Positions 26,618 through 40,528 are shown, counted from the stretch's first letter. The stretch: 64,000 nucleotides of DNA from Polydactylus sextarius (GCA_016801845.1 CM028909.1:14219313-14283312), one strand, 5' to 3'. Program-made: numbers and translations. Notes: a model not told the origin generated them from the sequence alone.

Positions 26618-27327
26618 CAGAGGTGTCAAGTAACGAAGTACAAATACACACGCTCACGTGCTGTGAATCCGGCCATAGAGTTTCCATTGATAAATGATGA
26701 TGAAAAACTTAAAAATGTAATGTTATCAGAGTGCTGCGGTAGGTTACTTCAGTACTTTGCCTTGTCTCATGTCTGTCTCATATAGACGCCTGTCCCAAAT
26801 AAACACAGGGTCTGTTGAGTCATTTGGAAAAATAAACACCCTGACTGCTATTTGCAGCTTTATGGTAAAAAGCAATTAGTCATCATATCTTCCGCTCCAT
26901 GAAACACGTTAATGCTCAGTAGTACACATATATGGTTCTTTAATATATTTGCATTATACTAAAAAGTGTTTATTTTCAATGGGCATATGTGTAGCTTAAA
27001 CAGATAGCCTAGTGCATTCCAAAATTTTCAACATTAACATTTTAATATAATATAATATAATATAATATAATATAATATAATATAATATAATATAATATAA
27101 TATAATATAATATAATATAATATAATATAATATAATATAATATAATATAATATAATATAATATAATATAATATAATATAATATAATATATTTTATAGTCA
27201 TGTCCTTTTGAAAATTCTTATTTAGGGAAACCTTGAGTTGATACTTCAACTTCTACAGAAGTATTTTTAAACCCTAGTATCTGTACTTCTACTTGAGTAA
27301 TGAATGTAAATACTGTTGACACTTCTG
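26618..27327. mobile_element. hAT-like non-autonomous element inserted in a LINE
   Basis: Terminal inverted repeats CAGAGGTGTCAA (26618-26629) and, inverted, CAGAAGTGTCAA (27316-27327). It is flanked by an exact 8-bp target-site duplication ACCAGTTC (26610-26617 and 27328-27335), the duplication length of hAT transposons. The ends resemble widespread fish MITEs with GTACTT-type subterminal motifs. It has no transposase. The interior contains a 150-bp pentanucleotide expansion. Confidence 0.8.
27042..27190. repeat. (TATAA)n pentanucleotide expansion
   Basis: About 29 near-perfect copies of a 5-bp unit, inside the hAT-like element. Confidence 0.95.
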
Positions 27328-27335
27328 ACCAGTTC

Positions 27336-27415
27336 TTTAGTCTTTGAGGTGTTGAGCTGCAGGTTGTTTGTGTGGCGCCAGACAACAAAGTTCCTCACCA
27401 AGCTCCTGTAGAGCT
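27336..27415 (-). pseudogene. LINE reverse-transcriptase fragment, 5' part
   Basis: The minus strand reads NNLQLNTSKTK in the frame that continues into the fragment at 26399-26617 once the 710-bp insertion and one copy of its target duplication are ignored. This is the usual LINE sequence before ELVIDF. Confidence 0.65.
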
Positions 27416-27715
27416 AAATACAATATACATACAATACACCCAACTCATAATGCCTTGCCAATATGCTTGCCACTGCAGAATCTCTTTTGGGTGAGACAAA
27501 GTGAAATCGGCAGCAGATCCTGAGACCCCTGTTACATCTGGATCTGCCAACAGTTTCTGGCAGGCTAGACATGTCTATCAGTGATCTGGGTGTGGAACAA
27601 TGACTTTGTTATCATCTTATTCCTTGTGGTTGTTGGTCACTGAAGCACTGTTGGGGCAACAAATCTGGGGGAAGGCCAGAGTCTGAGTCCAGAATCATTA
27701 GCACATTATATGTGT

Positions 27716-27945
<230 letters not shown>

Positions 27946-28165
27946 GTCATGATAACAATTAGTCACTGCACTTACCTGAACCACCTGCAAGGCTCATTAA
28001 CATATCATTCATAATAAATTACTTATTTATATTACTTGTATTATCATTTATATTTATTAATAAATTATTATTATTTTATGTTATATTTGATGTTACAATT
28101 TGCTTTACGGTTTACACTGAATAAATATTAAAAATATAATACAAATATACATATCGGTACATGTA

Positions 28166-28167
<2 letters not shown>

Positions 28168-28214
<47 letters not shown>
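28168..28214. repeat. (GT)n microsatellite
   Basis: GT run of about 46 bp. Confidence 0.9.
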
Positions 28215-28215
<1 letters not shown>

Positions 28216-28541
28216 CCGTGTTATCATGAACTAGTATGTAATGGAATAGTACTCACACAACCATTTTACAAAAAGAAATATGACACCATTGTTTTTCCAG
28301 GTGAAAGTCTCTCTTAGAAGTCTTCTTTCTTAGAAAAGGGATGAACAGTCCACCTGCTGTTCGTTGTATAAATTTGGTAGCATATCACGGGAATCAATAT
28401 ATAACCAGTGTGTGATAACTGACATATATAATCAATATTTGACTCTTGATGGTTTCATAAAATCAAGGTATTAACTATGTCGGCACAATGTCACACGACG
28501 TAACTACCTGTATTAGAAAAGTACAGACCACAAAAGCACAG

Positions 28542-28582
<41 letters not shown>
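28542..28582. repeat. (GT)n microsatellite
   Basis: GT run of about 40 bp. Confidence 0.9.
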
Positions 28583-28585
<3 letters not shown>

Positions 28586-29099
28586 CCCAGACATCACCAT
28601 GTATAGTGCAAGTCTCACAAAAACATGTATGTGTGATAAAATTTCACCAAATATGTTATTATTATTACTTTAAATGCAGTTAAAAATGAGCTAAAATACA
28701 ACAGTCTCTGGCAAAGTGTAAACTTAGTTTAAAAGAAAAAAAAGGGTAACTCCAGAGAAATACATAAACATAATGGCAACATAACGGGGTCGTGAGAAGT
28801 GTATTTGACTAAATTAAAAATAGGGGAAAGCCCAGGTCCAGGTCCAGGTCCAATCCCAGCCTAAACCGGTAAACGCCTGTGGTTTAAAAGACAAAACCCA
28901 GATGGTGTCACAGATAAATAAGACTCAGATATATCATTTGTAAAACAATCTAGCATCACCTTTGACCATACCCAGTGTATCCAGTGAGGTTTGAATATTA
29001 TTGTGACTCTAGTGCTTTGTCATCCTCACAGAAGTTTTGGGGAAATTGGTCCAGTAACTTTTAGTTTTTTCCAACATTAAAAAAATATGACTTGTCATC

Positions 29100-29247
29100 G
29101 CTTTAAAGAGGCGTTGCCTGTGTTAACGTGTGAGTAGCTTGATCCGGAAACCCCCGAGTTAATCTCGCTGTGAAAAATGCGAAGACAAGATGCGTGACAG
29201 AGACATAGACCTGACGTGTTCTACTTCAACAACGCTGAGTTTTGACG
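29100..29247 (+). promoter_or_regulatory. Probable promoter and 5' UTR of MOV10 copy B
   Basis: The 150 bp before the copy B start codon are CpG-containing relative to the AT-rich flanks. They carry an ETS-like ATCCGGAAA near 29140. No TATA box is evident. The transcription start cannot be fixed from sequence alone. Confidence 0.35.
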
Positions 29248-32200
29248 ATGGCTACGTCTTCTTCCACACCTTATAAACACCATCAGATCGGACTCGACTT
29301 CTTGAGATTTTCGATTGAAACCGGTCTGGCTTTTGTCAGAGACACTGCGTGGCGACCAAAACTTAAGCACATCTATTGCAAAGACTTCAAACGCAGGTGA
29401 GCTCTTCTTCCTGAACCGTGAATATTTGTCGGAACAAACGTTTCCAAAAATTAAACTTGTTTTAATGTTTTTTCTTTTTTTCTTCAGCAAAGCACAGTTC
29501 CATCTGCCTCCGTTTGATGCTGTCATGCGTGCCTTGGAGAACTGTGGAATAATTCATAGACAAGGTGACACCATTGTCTTGAATAATAAGGTATGAACTC
29601 ATTAAAGTCTGTATAAAAGCTTTTTTTCCCCATTGTAATACAACCTTAATAATTTTATGTATTTTTGAAAAGGAAGAATCTGACTTTGACTTAAATACAT
29701 AAATATAATTTTGCTGTGTTTCCTGCGCGATCCCCACAACTGTTCAAGCCAACGTTACTTCCAGCATCCATATATTTGACTGATCACATAACCTTTGGCC
29801 CCTGTGTCTCTAGTCTGGATATTCGGTCTCCTGTCTACTGTCGTAAATCTGACTCAACTTAGAACAGGAGGAAAGCTATGCACAGGAATGTGCTTTGGTC
29901 AAGGTTACTAGATGTTATCCATCTTTCTCTTGTCCTTAGTTTACACTTAGTATGCAGACAAAATGTCTTTTTGTATAGTAAAGAGCTAAAAACGGTCCTT
30001 GGACAAAAACAGGTAAATATATAACTTTCTGGGAGAATGAGAGAATTGGTATTGGTTCTGCATAGCAGTCACTGTTTTGCTGTACACTGATGCCACTTTT
30101 CCTGATCAGTAAACTTTGTTGCAACCTAAACCATCTAAGGTACTTTATCCACAATGTAAAAATATATACTTTTAATTTGACACTTGATTTTATTTTTTTC
30201 TTTTTGCTGTTTTTATGTAACCCAAATGAGTTGTTACTATCTTTGCAGTGTGGCTTTTTGTCTCTTGCGGTGGCACGGATAACTTTTTTCTTATCCGTTA
30301 CACTTACACTTTCATTCTAGCCCTTTTACTGAAATGTTCCTTTTTGATCAAAGTGTGCTATTTAGGCTGAAAGATTAAGGCTAACTCTTCTTAAGCTCTA
30401 GACCTTGTATTTTCTTTAACCAGCCGTCAAATGTGAAGAGGGTTACACTGCGAAAGACAGCAACATGATTACACAACAAATCAAATCAAATCAAATGCCT
30501 TTATCGTCACTGCACAGCTGTACAACGAAATTTAGTGTAACTCCTTGTGCTTCACGTATTACAGTTCTGTACTTTTATGGCGCCGGGATAAAAACTGTTC
30601 ACCTTCTTCGTTTTTTTTATCACCGTTTCTAGTTTCAACTTTCTGTGACAGCTGTTAGCTCTGCTGCCTGTGCAGATGGTGAAGCAGGAAGTGGTTTGCT
30701 ACTGAGGTTGGCAATGACACAGAGGTTTTTCTTTGCCAAAACTCCTCTTTGAAGCACAATATATACCAATATTTTTGTGTTGACAAATTTTCACTGAGTC
30801 AAACCTTGCCATCTTTCTTCCCTGTGTTTGGCTGGTGAAAATGAAACAAACTTTGTCGCGTCTGTATCGGATGTGTAAACGGGCAGTCTAACATTAGCTT
30901 TCTCTCAAACAACCTCTTCTGAAACATCCTTCCTTTAAAACGTTGCATGCCTCTTGTTTCGTAACGGCATCAGCATTATTTGTGGAAGTCACAGCAGTTT
31001 TTTTTTTTTTTTTTTGGTTTCAGAGGAAATCAAGCTCATCTGTTTGGGTACCAATAGTCTGTATGTGTTAAAACTAGACAGTTACCCAATAAATACATTA
31101 CATATGCTCTCACCAAATTAATTGGGCAACAGTTCGACAGCAAAGATGGCTGCTTTAATTAGCCTGTTATGTCATCAGGGCATGATATTAGAGTAGTGTG
31201 TTTTTCCACAACTGTTTCACCTGACGCCATGTAGAACTCATGTATCTTCTGCTTGTCTTTGAAAGCATTTAAAAAAAATCTCAACTTCAATATGTGGTTT
31301 GCTAGAATCAACAAGAAATGTTACATACAGGAGAAAAAAAATTAAATGAATATATATTTAAGCATACGAAACTTTTCATAATCTCTCGGCTGAAGACCTG
31401 CAGCTTTTATAGACTAGGTCTCTAAGTCTTGTGCGTTGGACGTTACTGAGAGGGTGATTTCACATGCGCTGTCCTTGAGGCTCATGCTCGCCTCGCTCAT
31501 GGAGGCACAAGGAGGCACAGAAAATGTCACACTCTGAATTTTGAGTCATCTCTCACTTTGCTGTTTCACTAGATGGAAAAATGACCAGAATTTCCACCTG
31601 TGATTAGTGCACCAACACTATGAAACCAAATGATCCACTGTGCGTTATACATGCCATCAACTTTTATACATATGCTGAAGTTAGCGCTCGATGTTATTTT
31701 ACATTTCAGATTGTTACCGACTCAAACCTCAATAAATTTTGTAATGGGGGAAAAAGCTTTTGTGAGTGTTTTGGTAGGAAATGAATAAAATTTCAAACAT
31801 TTTTATGAAGGATATGTAAGTTGTTGTCAGTTGAAAATCATTTTCACTTTTCATTTCTTCTCTGTTGGCTCTTAACAGTAAAGAAGCAGCATTGTGTTGT
31901 TGTTAAAATGTGAAATTAACAACAGCAAAGTTTCATTTTGAAAGCACAGATTTTGATTCAACTTGTAGGATCAGTTTTTGTAGGAACACAGGCACTGCTA
32001 TTGCTCAGAAACAAAATGACTAGTATGGAAAATAGTCTATTAATTAATATCATATTAATATACGATATACTCATTTTAAAGATATAGTTATGTTCACTAG
32101 TGTCAATGAAAATAGACAAAAACAGAAAACAGAAGAATGTAATTTTCCATTGTTCCATTGTGTGTGCAGAATGGAGTGGCCCATCCCAGGCCAGTACAGA

Positions 32201-32265
32201 CCTTCACCTCCAGAGTCCAGAAGAACTTGGCAAACAGGTAAAACACACACACACACACGCACATG

Positions 32266-32304
<39 letters not shown>

Positions 32305-35300
32305 CTTTCCTTAACCCTTTGTCCAAGTAAGTGTGAAAACCATGCTGGTCGTTTACCTTTTTTTTTCTTAAGTATTGTTATAGTTATGCAATAACCAGAG
32401 GGTTTAGTAACACAGTCTGTTTCAACACTGGCTTTGTGGTCTTTGTAAAATGTTTAATTCTCGGTATCATCTCATGTGCGACTCATAAGGTACGTCTCAG
32501 CCTTTGACGTAAGAGATGATTCAGACTTGTGGTGAAGGTTACCAGATGTTGTAGCATCTCTGACAAACGTCAGAGATATGTTTGTTGGAAACTGGCTCTC
32601 AAAGGAGTTTGTTATTCAGAGACAAAGATAAAATAGTTAAGAAGAGCCATCTCCACCACTCCTTCTAACCTTGGCTTCCCTGCACTCACACATTGGTCAG
32701 ATAATGGATGTTTATGCAGACATGTCTGATGTGTGAGATCTGCCTTCTGGTCACAAGTAAAATTTAGTATTAGATAGACAATAGAGGATGGACAGCAAGT
32801 GTCATCTTTCGACTCAAGACTCCAACATTTCCAGTCTTAAAAGTTGAGAATTTTGCAGCTTGTTATCTCTTTACTGCCACAAACCTTTAGCCTTACATTC
32901 ATTTTTCCTCTGCTACTTAAATCTCTGATTTTTAAAAAATTTGTATCCACGTTAGTCTCATTGAGATATGGAATCTCTTTTTCAAGGGAGACCTGGCCAA
33001 GACAGACATTTAATGGTGATCTGATTTAATGGCACTACCCGTTTGCCTGCAACACAGTGTGTCATAACCTTTTCTCTTTTTGCACCTTCAGAGCTGACAA
33101 CCAGGGTATCATCATCACCTCCGATCAACACTTTGAGAATGGGCAACTTCACTTGACTGTGCAAGAAGGATATGAGGTGTTTATGATATTAAATTGCAGT
33201 GTTCACTGCTGATACAGTCAAAAGCATTGCTGGTTGTTGAACAAATGTGTAGTTTCACTGAACAGGTATCTCTCTCTCTCTCTCTCTCTCTTCCTCTCTT
33301 TTTAAGCAGCACACTGTCAATCTGACTGTGAAAAACACTGGAAAAAAATCTGTGCTTTTTACGCGCTACACCACACTGTACCACGCCCCATTCATGACTC
33401 TGATGGATGAGTTCGGCGTGACCAAAGAAAACCCTCTGAGACTCAAAGGAGGTAACACAAAAATTACAAACAATTTCACTCTAATCTGAATTCATGACAT
33501 CAAATGAAATTAATTACTATAATTAATATTAAGTATTATTGGCTGTTATGTTCTGTTCTCAGGTGACATCTATGAAATCAAGGTCTTCTTCCACTTTAAA
33601 GAGGTTGGACTCTATAATGTGACACTGATCTTTGAATTCAGAGCGGACCAGCCACACTCCAATTTATTCTACATCCTACGCTTTATTGATGCTCATTATA
33701 TAAGTTCCCTGGAACAGGAGCTTGCATCTAAAGCACCATACAGACGTCAGTCCCGCCCAGCCAGGAGCTCCAAACATGGTTCTAAAACTTTGGATTGGTC
33801 GCGACCTAAAAGGTATCACTGTTTTTGTCAATAACTGTTAAAAATAACTGTTAACTGCTAAAAAGCATTTTTTTTTAATTAAAAAAATGTTTAATGTCTT
33901 GAAGTGATGTATCCAACTTTTTTCCTTTTCCTCTCCTTCCCAGAGCAAAGGAGAAGAACGAGGTTCCACTAAAATCATATAACAGACCTCCTTATGTCAC
34001 CTTAACAAAACAGTAAGCTCTTTTGATATTTCTAGCTACAGGTCTGTAGTTTAAGTACAAAATTGGTGTACTGACTAAAAACCCTGACTAATGCAATATG
34101 TTTCATAATAGAGACATTGTGTGCTGCGCTTTTATATGAGCCTTATTTGACTTTATTTATCTGTTACTGTCTGGAGGAGTTGCTTGTCCCTGAACATGCT
34201 TGTTGTTTACATTCTTTGATTGACACAGATGGTTCTTATTTAAAAAGCGGGTTCAAGTTTATGTTTTAAAACCTTATGTTAAGTGCTTTTGTTGCTCACA
34301 CCAAACTACATACAAGACTTAGGATGTGACCTCTTATCTCTGGTGTTATAGCCTTGCACTGCTGTATGCCCGCTATCCATTAAATGTCAAAGATATACAT
34401 CAGTGATTCAAATACAATATATAGGCTCTACATACATTTCTTTCCATTTAATCTGTTTAGGAAGGACTTGATGGAAAGCCCGCTGAGCTGGAATAACTAC
34501 ACCAAAAAGTTGCAGCTGCAGATATATCTGGAGGACCATCAGTTGACCATGGAAATCAACTGCTACAACATCCCTAATGATGAAAGGGAATATGCTGTCA
34601 TATCCAGAGACCCGGGCAGCAAGAATCATTTTGTTCTGGAGGTAAATGTGACACTCATACATTTACTTCCTCATGCAATCACTTATTTTTTATTCACCAG
34701 TACGTCCTCTAATTAGCAAATGAGGAACTGTGTACTTTGCGCTACAATACTGTAGTGTTAGTCACACAAGATGATCTTTATTAATGTCATGATTGTGTTT
34801 TAACCACACCTACAGTTTTAATTCAAATGCTATGGTTACATCTATTACTGTCTCTGGTCTCCATCTGAAATGAAAGACCAATGATATTCATTCATCATCT
34901 ATGCTGCTAATCCTTTGATGGTCACTTTGAGTGGCTGGAGTTAGTTAGCTGACCGTGTGCTGTAGTGGCAATTTTAATATATTTAAAAAAAGATAAAGTT
35001 GAACAAAGAAGTTCCCACCTTCAGATATCTTTCTTGTAGTTTAATATGCTTTCATGAAAGGACCCAAGTACAACTGCATGAACAGTCTGTGAGATGACCT
35101 TCACATTGCAACTTTTATACTCCTCCCAAAACAAAGACTCAGCAGTCAAAACTCAACCCAGATGGCGCTATCCATCATCTCCACAATTATCAGCCTCCTC
35201 TGAAGAATCTTCTTTCACGACCTTATGAAACATACCATCTACGGCCATTGTAAGGCGCCCTCTTGTCATCCACAGACCCCAAAAACATAATCACTTTTGA

Positions 35301-38122
35301 CAGAGGAAGAGGTGCATCACTTTCTTGTCTACTGGGTGTAAACACTATAACCATAGAATACATAAAATATTTGTAGCACCAAACAAAATAGTAGAATTTC
35401 CATCACCATCCAGGATGAGGTATAATCTGAAACAGGCTGCCACTCTGTCACTGGGCCAATATTGTTTCAGACACTCAACAAATTAATTCACACCTTTCCT
35501 TGTTCTTATTGAATTCCCAGGTTCCCGGTGTGTCAGAGAACCGCCCGTCTGTGCTACCAGGAGATAGACTGTTTCTGTATCTCATCGAAGAACCACAGTT
35601 CAAATACTACTGCTCCGTCCACCGTGTGGAGCTGAACAACATCATCTTTGAATGTGGGGCAAAGTAAGATGAAGACAACACAGTAACATGTGCTAAAATC
35701 AAATAGTTGTTGTTGCTCTCTGAGATTCAAATGGTCTTTTCTCTGCAGTCTGCTCCATCACTTCGTTGACGGTATGAAATTCGGCGTTATCTTCAGTTTC
35801 AACCGCCTGAATCTGTATCTTCAGCACAGAGCAGCGGAAATGGCAACCAAAGATGGAAACATGGAAAAGGTGTTGTTCCCATGTGCACCTGCCTATTACT
35901 CTCAACCATCCAACCTTCCTAAGCTCAGGTTAGTCATGCAAGCATCCACATCTTCTGTTTTGTGTAAGCTACTGGATGCCTTAATTTCCCTTTGGGATTA
36001 ATAAAGTATTCATCTATCTAGTGAAGTATATAAACTGTATCTCTGTATGGACCAAGCGTTTGTGAGATTTTACGTTTTCCTAATTTGTGCCAACATTCCA
36101 ACAGGCGCTCTAAAAACACTGTACAGGCACAATAATTAAAGTTAGTCAGCATAGGTTCACAGGTTCACAGGAATGTGCCTCCCATCCGGTGTTATCTATG
36201 GTACTGGATGAGCAGTGCAACTGTCTGGGCCTGACACTCAAGGTCTTAGGATAATTTATTGTATTGCTTGTATTTGCTTGATGCCTCTGAAGTTACACTG
36301 AATATTTTCAACAATTTTCTCATAATCTCAGCGAAACATAAACCACGTTATTCTTATCACATTTGATCTTAAGTGAGAATATGTGACTCTCTCTGATCAT
36401 ATTTCTGATTTATAGGCTGTTTAACTCAATGCTGGAGAAAAACCCGGAGCAGTACCAAGTGATACAACAAATTGTAGCTGGCTCGTCCAAACCTGCTCCT
36501 TACCTTGTGTTTGGTCCACCTGGGACAGGTAGAGCAACAGTTTAAGCAGTCTGATCTCTTAACTTAACTTACCAACTTTTATTTTACTAAAAATTTATTG
36601 CTCTTGACTATTCTGGTGTATCTTTGTCTGTTCAGGCAAAACTGTGACTTTAGTGGAGGCCATCAAGCAGATAGAGAAGACGCAGGCCTCCTGCCACATC
36701 CTGGCCTGCACTCCCTGCAACAGTGCTGCTGACCTGCTCTGCAGGAAGCTTGTGGACCATGTGGATAAACGTAAAGTGTACCGCATGTACGCCAAATCCT
36801 GCGACCCAAGAAACATCCCAGAAGAGCTGAAGGTCAGCGTCGGCCTTCGTTATTTGACAACATCTAGTGAATCAGGATTATAAACTCACATACTCGCTAG
36901 TACTAGTACATACTCACTTCACATGATGCTGTTGTGGTCAAACCTCACTTTAGTTTGTTTATACAAACACTGTGGTATTTTTACAGATGTGCTCCAACCT
37001 TATCAGGAATGAGTTTGATTTTCCTGCTAAAGAGAAGCTCATGGAGTATAAGATCATCGTCACCACTCTGTTCACGGCTGGAAGGTAGTGAATGATCCAC
37101 ATTGTAGTTTGCTTTGCAGCATTTTACTTAAAAAGCAGTATTTACATCCCATTCACATCCCTTTGTCATCCTAAAATACTATAAATCAGTCCTACAGACA
37201 AACTTGTGTGGGAGTAGTTCACAACCATGTGTCATGTCTCTTATGTCTGCAGGTTGGTCACAAAAGGAATACCTGCACAACATTTTACTCACATATTTAT
37301 TGATGAGGCAGGGCAAGCCACGGAGTCCGAATGTATAATCCCACTGGCAGGTAAAGAGAATAAAGAGCAGTGTTCTTTCTGCAACTGCTGTCAAGTTGCT
37401 TTTTGTGGTGTTTGATTTTTGTTGTCCGTCATACAAAGGGCTGCTCAGTGCAGAGACCGGTCAGGTTGTTTTGGCTGGAGACCCACAGCAGCTCGGACCC
37501 ATTCTCAGATCTCCTCTGGTGCTGAAACATAAAATGGGTAAGTACAGCACACTCTTAAATACAACACATAGGTGAGATAAAAGAGGAATTACTTAGTTTT
37601 GAAAACAGTTCCTGCTTAAATGATTTTTATGTCTGCAGGAGAGTCGCTGCTGAAGCGCCTGATAAAAAATGTCCGTCTGTACGAGAAGAAGGACGGCGTG
37701 TTTGACAGACGCTTTATCACCAAACTGCTGTACAACTACAGGTGTGATAGAGGAGACAGATATAGACGGACATTATGTTTTTAGTTTTCCACAATGCTTT
37801 TTGTCTGATCTATTTTCCAGATCCCATCCTGCCATTCTGAATATTCCCAACGACCTCTTCTATGACGGAGAGCTGCAGTGTCACGCTGATGAAATTTCAC
37901 GCAATTCCTACTGCAAATGGGAACACCTCCCGAAGCAGGTGATGGTTCTTATTCAAGTTGCACAGAAATTGATGATAATGTATAAATCAAAGCATAACAT
38001 GTAATGACCAATACGCCTGCAGCTAGACTTAATTGTATCTTTATGTGTCAAAGTATTATTTTAATTTTCAGCTATTATTCAGATGAATTGCAATTATTTG
38101 GCACCTATATTTTATACCATAA

Positions 38123-38153
<31 letters not shown>

Positions 38154-40247
38154 TATTAGCCAAGTAAGCAAAATGGCTAGAACCAGACCAAATTCTTTCT
38201 GTCTTTTGCCTTTAGGATTCAAATTCACCTAAAATTGGATTCCTTTTCATTTCTTCACTGGCGATATTTAACAACAGGAGGAGAAGAAAAAGGATTTGTT
38301 AGATTAGATTTAGATCAGACAAACACACTAAAAATAAATGCACACTTGTCTGTGCTTACACATACACGCACGGGAAAACCTTCAAGAACTTAATTACCTA
38401 GTTTTTTGTTGTTTTTTTTTTTTGCCTTAACATTTGCCCAATATCATTGAGGAGTGGTAGGAGAGTTTTTCCCACAGGGTTTTAACTCCTTACCAGACCT
38501 GTCGGTAATAATAGTCAATAATCAATGCGTGTGATTTATTGTTTAGCTATGTAGGTGCCGTTTTGTGATCTCAGAGGAAAGTTGGGTTGATCTTATGATC
38601 TAAAAAGAGAGAATCGTGAAGAAAAATGCAAGCTCAAGACACATGACTTAAACTGTGCAACTATATTCACACTATGGTTCACATAAGGGTTAGAGGGTAA
38701 ATCTATGGTCACTTATTACATGTAATTAAATTACTAATTGGATCATACTATATCTCTATTTTCTATCTATTTCTGGTGAACTCATAATGGACTTTGCATC
38801 ACATTTATAGTCATAAAACTGACCTGGCGGCTCCGTAGATAACGCACAAGACTGACTGTCTCCTCCTGTAACAAACAACCAAAATTGGTCCTTGAGCAGA
38901 AACTGATAAATGCCTCAGCTTTTCAAAGGAACTTACACTTAATACAGCGCAAGACATCAGAGTCTCCTGTGTCTTCCTCACTGCCCCCTCTTCATCCAGC
39001 GGTGCTCCTGAAATTTCTCCAACATAGACCACAGAACATAAAGACATTTATTTATTTATTTTCAAATATTTCTCTCATATCCATCATCAGGACTTTCCTT
39101 TGATCTTCCACTCAGTCACTGGTATTGAGGAGCGTGAGGCCAGCAGTCCTTCATTCTTCAACTGTGCAGAGGTGAAGGTACTGATGGACTATGTCAAAAA
39201 ACTGCTGCAGACACAGGGCAGGAAGGGCATTCCTACCATGTCACCAAAAGACATAGGCATCATCGCCCCCTACAGGAAACAGGTCGAAATGAATTTTTCT
39301 GGACATGAATTGAAGTGGTCACAAAAAATCTTATTTATACTAAAAGCTGGACCTTTTTTCTGGGTTTCATATAGGTGCAGAAAATCTGCCAGGGTCTGGA
39401 GAAAATGAAAGATAACTTTAGCTGTGGGAACATCAATGACCTTAAGGTAAAATAATATTACTATTTATTACTAATAGTATCACATGAAATGTGCAGGCTA
39501 TGTCTGATGTTTATATTAAACCTTTCAGGTTGGTTCAGTGGAGGACTTCCAGGGTCAGGAGAGGAGAGTTATCATGGTGTCTACAGTTCGGAGCATCCCC
39601 AACGATGCCAAAGTGGACCAACACTTCAACCTGGGCTTTGTGAAGAATGACAAGGTACCTGCAAGAAAAAAAAACAACAACACATGACCGTATACTGTTT
39701 ACGCACATGCAAAACATTATTCTGACAAACTCTTTTCTTCTCCAGAGATTCAATGTGGCTGTGACTCGAGCCAAAGCTCTGCTGATAGTGGTGGGAAACC
39801 CTGAAGTGCTGAAAACAGACAGTACCTGGAAGCGGTGCGTGTCACATGGTCCCTTCTCCTCTCTGCTGCTACAGCAAACATATAATGATGTTAAAATTGA
39901 ATTCTGAATTCAAGAGAACGGTCCCTTGTTAACTGTATCATTGTGCTCTTCCTCTCTGCAGCTTCATTAAACACTGTAGCGATGGAGGAGGCTGCGCTGG
40001 CATCATGTGCCAACTTGTGGTGGAAGACGACCTGTTGAAGAAACTTGCTGACCTCAACATTGAGCCTGAAGCTTAAGGTGACGCATACCTTTTATTTTAA
40101 TCAGCATCCTTCTAAAAATGAACATTTTAAATTGATATTAAAATTGTATATATTAAATTGATGACTGTCTTTCTTTCTTCTTCCGTCGCAGACAGCATCA
40201 CTGAACAGGTTAAGGTCAATCAGCCTGAATGGGGCAACGACCTGTGA
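29248..40247 (+). CDS. mov10: MOV10-like RNA helicase, tandem copy B (22 exons to stop, plus tail exon)
   Basis: Second MOV10-family SF1 RNA helicase, 7.1 kb downstream of copy A and in the same direction. Exons: 29248-29396, 29488-29590, 32170-32237, 33092-33176, 33307-33451 (start could be 33310), 33563-33812, 33944-34012, 34461-34641, 35521-35663, 35749-35928, 36416-36528, 36636-36832, 36987-37084, 37253-37350, 37439-37537, 37639-37741, 37821-37938, 39091-39282, 39375-39446, 39529-39654, 39746-39834, 39962-40077. Start ATG 29248 has A at -3 and G at +4. The first stop, TAA 40074-40076, gives 930 aa. Motifs: GPPGTGKT ~491-498, DEAG ~611-614, GDPQQLGP ~640-647, APYRKQ ~792-797, DFQGQE ~827-832, TRAKA ~870-874. 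Helicase exon sizes and phases match copy A, so the two are tandem duplicates. A further exon, 40192-40247, is in frame across the junction and ends NQPEWGNDL, like the MOV10 family C-terminus; the TAA cuts it off. Resembles the tandem mov10b copies of other fish; the exact symbol is unsure. Confidence 0.9.
30476..30560 (+). repeat. Dispersed fish retroelement tail in intron 2 of MOV10 copy B
   Basis: AAATCAAATCAAATCAAATG repeats followed by CTTTATCGTCACTGCACAG and TACAACGAAATTT match a tail seen across fish genomes. The class is not assigned. Confidence 0.5.
32243..32303. repeat. (CA)n microsatellite in a MOV10 copy B intron
   Basis: CA run with a few interruptions, starting about five bases after the donor of the exon ending at 32237. 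Confidence 0.9.
34961..35410 (-). mobile_element. Solo LTR, copy 3, inside a MOV10 copy B intron
   Basis: Reverse-complement relative of the LTRs at 18061 and 24624. On the plus strand it opens with TGTAGTGGCAATTTT (the inverse of the shared 3' end) and closes near AGAATTTCCATCAC. It lies in the intron between exons ending 34641 and starting 35521. There is no clear target-site duplication and it is more diverged, so likely older. Confidence 0.65.
35980..36022 (+). repeat. LINE 3' tail in a MOV10 copy B intron
   Basis: TTTCCCTTTGGGATTAATAA then AGTATTCATCTATCTA is the common fish LINE tail (TTTCCC, GGGAT, AATAAAGTAT, CTATCTATC pattern). Confidence 0.6.
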
Positions 40248-40528
40248 ACAAAAGGACTGAACTTCCATTCTCATCACTTGAAGAAAGACATTGCTACATT
40301 TACGCTGAAATTTTCCAAACCTTTCCACTTTACAAATACATGACATAACAAAATATAGGTCAGTTTGCTTTTAGCTACGTCAGTCGACATTTTCAGTTGC
40401 AGGGTTTCTGTTGGTTTTAAGAAGTTAAACAGGTTAAATTGAAGACGTTTTTAAGACGACTATGAATACAATTGAAGGCATATTTTACATCCATACTGGT
40501 GAAAAAAAATACAAATGATATAAAGGAA

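Noticed and set aside
29936..38940. Weak similarity between about 29960-30010 and 38850-38910 in MOV10 copy B introns
   Set aside because: About 55 bp at roughly 65 percent by eye; may be two copies of a dispersed repeat but cannot be supported without alignment.
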